Below are positions 29,332-32,100 of a DNA stretch of 32,100 nucleotides, piece after piece. The stretch's first letter is position 1. Each line of letters opens with the position of its first letter. The stretch is from Nitrosopelagicus sp964511265 (GTDB lineage: Archaea; Thermoproteota; Nitrososphaeria; Nitrososphaerales; Nitrosopumilaceae), in contig CAZEES010000013.1 in NCBI GenBank assembly GCA_964511265.1, forward strand, positions 1-32,100. Direction: 5' to 3'. Below the pieces are notes generated by a model. That model worked only from the letters and a program-made list of their open reading frames with translations. It was not told the DNA's origin and ran no database searches. The translations under genes and the position numbers were made by a program.

Positions 29332-29826
29332 CTAGAATTCAATTGCCATCATATAGGCATCTTCGCCATCACGATAGTACGACTTTAGTCTTTGTCTGAT
29401 GTCCATCCCCAAGTCTTGATATAATTTTACAGCCTCTGTGTTGCTGCAACGAACTTCAAGATACATTTCATCACATTGTTTTTCCTTAACTCCTTTGAAT
29501 GCTTCATTAACAAGAATTTTTCCAAATCCATTTCCGCGCTGCTCTTCCAGTACGGCTACAGAAACAACGTGTCCTTTCTTGACAAATCCAAGTTTTTTAA
29601 AGTTAGAGAATCCAAATTCGGTCTTGCACATGATATATCCAACATGTTGATTGTTTTTTTCAGCTATAAGAAATGCCTCGGGAGCTTCTGCTAAGAGGCT
29701 TTCATAGAAATAATCAGAATAGTGTTCAGGCAAGGTCTTCATGTTAATCTCCATAACACCAATCAGATCACTTGGTTCACAACGTCTGAATATGGCACCG
29801 TTATGCTCACGTAAGATTACTTGCAT
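29332..29826 (-). CDS. rimI: RimI/Ard1-type N-terminal acetyltransferase (GNAT)
   Basis: A 164-residue GNAT enzyme. It starts with ILREHNGAIFRRCEPSDLIGVMEIN, a RimI-like first strand-helix. The acetyl-CoA loop is VSVAVLEEQRGNGFGKILVNEAF (RxxGxG form), followed by MYLEVRCSNTEAVKLYQDLGM and the closing YYRDGEDAYMMAIEF, all typical of archaeal Ard1/RimI. It probably acetylates protein N-termini, co- or post-translationally. A TATA-like box lies 25 bp before the ATG. Confidence 0.9.
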   Translation of the reverse strand: MQVILREHNGAIFRRCEPSDLIGVMEINMKTLPEHYSDYFYESLLAEAPEAFLIAEKNNQHVGYIMCKTEFGFSNFKKLGFVKKGHVVSVAVLEEQRGNGFGKILVNEAFKGVKEKQCDEMYLEVRCSNTEAVKLYQDLGMDIRQRLKSYYRDGEDAYMMAIEF

Positions 29827-29846
29827 AGGAATACGTGAAATCTAAC

Positions 29847-29856
29847 GTATTTAATT
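29847..29856 (-). promoter_or_regulatory. TATA-like box of the rimI-like gene
   Basis: The minus strand reads AATTAAATAC, centred about 25 bp before the ATG at 29826. Confidence 0.55.
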
Positions 29857-29899
29857 TTAAGCTGGAAAGGCAATTATGTTCAGGTAATATACGATCTTT

Positions 29900-30988
29900 A
29901 TGATAGAGCCTACTCAGGAATCAATTAGAAAAATTGTAAAGAATCACTTTGATGTTTCTGATGAGGAAGTAGGCCTTGTGAAAATGCAGTTTTATTTTGA
30001 GGATCAGGATTTCAAAGAAAAATTCGTAGAGTTAACTCAAGAGTTAGAAAGTAACAACTTACTATGTACACTTGAAAAAGAAGGATATAGACACATGGTA
30101 GTTGTATCAAAACTGCCTAAACAGAAAAAGAGAAGGTGGTTATCAAAGTCTTGGACGCCGAGATTAATGTTTGCGGCAACACTGGTAATGGTGCTAATTG
30201 ATGGTTTTTACAGAACACAAGGGTTGAACATGTTCACACCGATTGGTGATCCACTTGGGGTTGCAATTGTGTATGCATGGGCATTGTTAGGTATCTTAGG
30301 GGTACATGAAGCAGGACATCTAATAGCAGCAAAGTGGCACAAGATAAAGACCACCTGGCCATTTTTTATTCCAGGAATTCCAGTTTTTGGAATACCAACG
30401 TTTGGTGCATTCATCCAATCAAGAAGTCTTACAGTGAATAGAGACATTTTATTTGATATTGCAATAGCAGGACCAATTGCAGGATTGATTGTAGCAGTGG
30501 TGGTTGCAATTTTTGGAGCATGGACGTCACCTGTAATTGATGCAGACATGGCTAGACAGATGTTTGGCACATCACAACTAACACCAATGAATGAAAATAT
30601 CATCATCAAAGCATCACTTGCACTCTTTGACAAGAATGGAAGTGATGTTGAAGTAATAATGTCACCAATAATGTTTGCAGCATGGCTCGGATTTTTAATT
30701 ACATTTTTGAATTTGCTGCCGGCGTGGCAGCTAGATGGGGGTCACATGTCAAGAGTTCTCTTAGGAAAGAAATGGCACAAGTATGCAACGTATGGAAGTT
30801 TAGGAGTTCTGGTACTACTGAACTATTGGATGATGGCAATCTTCATTTTGATTCTAAGTTCTAGAAGTAAAGATGCACAGCCACTAGATGATGTATCACC
30901 ACTATCAAAAAATAGAAAAATAGTCTACATAGGGGTCATTGTTTTGGCAGTGTTGTGTGCACCAATACCAAGCTCAATTTGGCCGTAA
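29900..30988 (+). CDS. M50-family membrane metalloprotease (site-2-protease-like)
   Basis: A 362-residue intramembrane zinc protease. An N-terminal soluble domain of about 75 residues (IEPTQESIRKIVKNHFDVSD...) precedes about six helices. The zinc site is HEAGH in LGILGVHEAGHLIAAKWH (about residue 135), with the third ligand in LNLLPAWQLDGGHMSRVLLG, the LDG form of the S2P signature. FGIPTFGAFIQSRS and FDIAIAGPIAGL match archaeal M50 proteins. Such enzymes release membrane-bound regulators or clear signal-peptide remnants; no substrate is suggested by neighbours. Its 3' end overlaps the convergent LarA-like gene by 15 bp. Confidence 0.93.
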   Translation: MIEPTQESIRKIVKNHFDVSDEEVGLVKMQFYFEDQDFKEKFVELTQELESNNLLCTLEKEGYRHMVVVSKLPKQKKRRWLSKSWTPRLMFAATLVMVLIDGFYRTQGLNMFTPIGDPLGVAIVYAWALLGILGVHEAGHLIAAKWHKIKTTWPFFIPGIPVFGIPTFGAFIQSRSLTVNRDILFDIAIAGPIAGLIVAVVVAIFGAWTSPVIDADMARQMFGTSQLTPMNENIIIKASLALFDKNGSDVEVIMSPIMFAAWLGFLITFLNLLPAWQLDGGHMSRVLLGKKWHKYATYGSLGVLVLLNYWMMAIFILILSSRSKDAQPLDDVSPLSKNRKIVYIGVIVLAVLCAPIPSSIWP

Positions 30989-32062
30989 AAGTGTGCGTGC
31001 GCCATCTTCAATGACTTGCACCTTTTGTCGTGGACCTTGATTCTTTAGAATATAGTCCATTGCTTTTTTAATTCCATCTAGTGGAATTAGTCCAAGTTTT
31101 TTGATGTATAGTTCAGGCAAGATTGAGGTAATTGCAATTTGGGAGTTTTTCTGAACTTCTGACAGATATAGGAGATTTTCCATTCCATCTTCATATTTTG
31201 ATGCAGTTTTGATCTTTTCAGGTGTTATTCGACCATCAATTAATTTTTGGAGCGTTTCAGAACCTAATCCACCCATACATTCGGCAACCAGTATGATTAA
31301 TCCCTGATTTTTAATCGATGTATAAAAATTCCATACTGAGTTTAATGATGAAGATAGTGTTTGATTACTTGCATCCTTTCCCGTACTAATTATCATTGTA
31401 CGAAACTTTTCTTCAAAGGTTGCAGTGGATTTTAGGAGCGTTTGAGAAATGGATGATGTTTTTGAGGGATGTCCAGTCTGTATACCTGAAATTCCTTTTT
31501 TGTTTGCAGTAATTTCTATACATGATACCTCAAATGTGTCTGTGAATTTTTTAGCATCATTCATTGAAGGAGAATCGGTACCAGGACTTGGCGTATCTCC
31601 AGAACGGTGTGAGAACGCCTCTAGCATTTTTTCTGCGCCAAACTTGTGTAACAATCTTGTTGCAACTGTTTCATAGCCAAATAATCCATCAAACTGCACC
31701 TCCCCTAGGAAGACTAGATTTGAATTTGATAACTCCTGTTCTTCGAACTCATTAATTGTCAGAGTGTCAGGATTGTTTGCTTTAATTTGCGGGAGATTTC
31801 TTTTGTCAACTAGCAGTTTGGGTTTTGAGAATGATTTGATTTCACATTTTTCATAAATTTTGCCAAGAATTTTTTGTACAGGTATGGTGTAATTTTGGAT
31901 TACAATTTCAGTTGGTTTTGACAAGTCTAGTCCCTCTAGATTTTCATTAATGGTAGAGTCATCAATTACTGGTTGCTCAAAATTGATTTGTTCATCTAGA
32001 TTTTCAGCCATTATATCTAGAACGACTTCATTTTGACCGTAATTCAACCAAATCTCAGGCAT
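30974..32062 (-). CDS. Divergent LarA (DUF2088)-like protein
   Basis: A 362-residue protein whose two ends resemble the lactate-racemase LarA superfamily. The start PEIWLNYGQNEVVLDI fits the LarA N-terminal strand pattern. In the C-terminal half FEVSCIEITANKKGISGIQTGHP, the stretch FRTMIISTGKDASNQ, and GLIILVAECMGGLGSE parallel the LarA segments that read vNvvLNxxxxivgvfaGD, vsxGgxPxDxnlYQ and GgxxilvAeCxxGlGxe. The middle is short: I cannot find the SDxTRP and GTH segments or the Lys/His set that binds the nickel-pincer cofactor, and LarA itself is about 60 residues longer. It is therefore probably a paralog with another activity. Assigned from recollected family patterns, not a search. Confidence 0.6.
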   Translation of the reverse strand: MPEIWLNYGQNEVVLDIMAENLDEQINFEQPVIDDSTINENLEGLDLSKPTEIVIQNYTIPVQKILGKIYEKCEIKSFSKPKLLVDKRNLPQIKANNPDTLTINEFEEQELSNSNLVFLGEVQFDGLFGYETVATRLLHKFGAEKMLEAFSHRSGDTPSPGTDSPSMNDAKKFTDTFEVSCIEITANKKGISGIQTGHPSKTSSISQTLLKSTATFEEKFRTMIISTGKDASNQTLSSSLNSVWNFYTSIKNQGLIILVAECMGGLGSETLQKLIDGRITPEKIKTASKYEDGMENLLYLSEVQKNSQIAITSILPELYIKKLGLIPLDGIKKAMDYILKNQGPRQKVQVIEDGARTLLRPN

Positions 32063-32083
32063 GATTAATGAATAAAATGAACT

Positions 32084-32093
32084 AAAATAAATA
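32084..32093 (-). promoter_or_regulatory. TATA-like box of the LarA-like gene
   Basis: The minus strand reads TATTTATTTT, centred 26 bp before the ATG at 32062, near the right edge of the window. Confidence 0.55.
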
Positions 32094-32100
32094 CAGCTTT

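Overview
The window looks like a piece of the chromosome of an ammonia-oxidising archaeon (Nitrososphaerota/Thaumarchaeota), most like the marine Nitrosopumilus group. It is AT-rich and very densely coded. It carries archaeal-type ribosomal proteins (eL19, eL30, eL32, uL10/P0, L12/P1), archaeal SecE, Spt5, prefoldin alpha, ABCE1, DtdA and archaeal-type AlaRS and LeuRS, plus a solitary 5S rRNA gene. Many genes have a TATA-like box about 25-28 bp before the start codon and no room for a Shine-Dalgarno site, so leaderless transcription seems common. The taxonomic assignment is inferred from gene content and style, not from a database search.

Layout. 1-2212 (minus): end of the spc-type ribosomal operon, uL18-uS5-uL30-uL15-secY (only the first codons of secY). 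2249-5538 (minus): argF, ftsY, pfdA, sodA. 5602-7650 (plus): a membrane-anchored subtilisin-like protease. 7644-9236 (minus): ATP-type PEP carboxykinase. 9379-10222 (plus): eL32-eL19, separated from the rest of the spc genes. 10219-11291 (minus): D-aminoacyl-tRNA deacylase and a minimal O6-alkylguanine-DNA alkyltransferase. 11349-14637 (plus): secE-spt5-uL11, then uL1-uL10, interrupted by an Lrp-type regulator on the other strand. 14638-16206 (minus): a TRIC/UPF0126 membrane protein, L12/P1 and an uncharacterised protein. 16282-22928 (plus): alaS, leuS and a geranylgeranyl-reductase-like flavoprotein. 22925-23982: a YkgJ-type Cys-cluster protein divergent from a small HTH-like protein. 24029-24100 (plus): tRNA-Gln(CUG). 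24111-26010 (minus): eL30-NusA-uS12-uS7. 26057-26185 (minus): a 42-residue C2H2 zinc-finger protein. 26235-26347 (minus): 5S rRNA. 26462-29082 (plus): ABCE1 and a Trm5-like tRNA methyltransferase. 29079-32062: a small membrane protein, a RimI/Ard1 acetyltransferase, an M50 membrane protease and a divergent LarA-family protein.

Most of the window is translation, protein export and ribosome recycling: ribosomal proteins, 5S rRNA, two synthetases, tRNA-Gln, Trm5, DtdA, ABCE1, SecE/SecY, FtsY, Spt5 and NusA. Metabolic genes (argF, pckA, sodA, the reductase) are interspersed as single units. No insertion sequence, prophage, CRISPR array or defence cluster is visible, and no stretch over 300 bp lacks a gene. 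I see no obvious new multi-gene system. The most useful oddities are the unlisted zinc-finger microprotein, the C-terminal acidic tail of FtsY, the altered ornithine loop of ArgF, the divergent LarA paralog, C33 in tRNA-Gln, and the Lrp gene with operator-like repeats inside the L11-L1-L10-L12 cluster.
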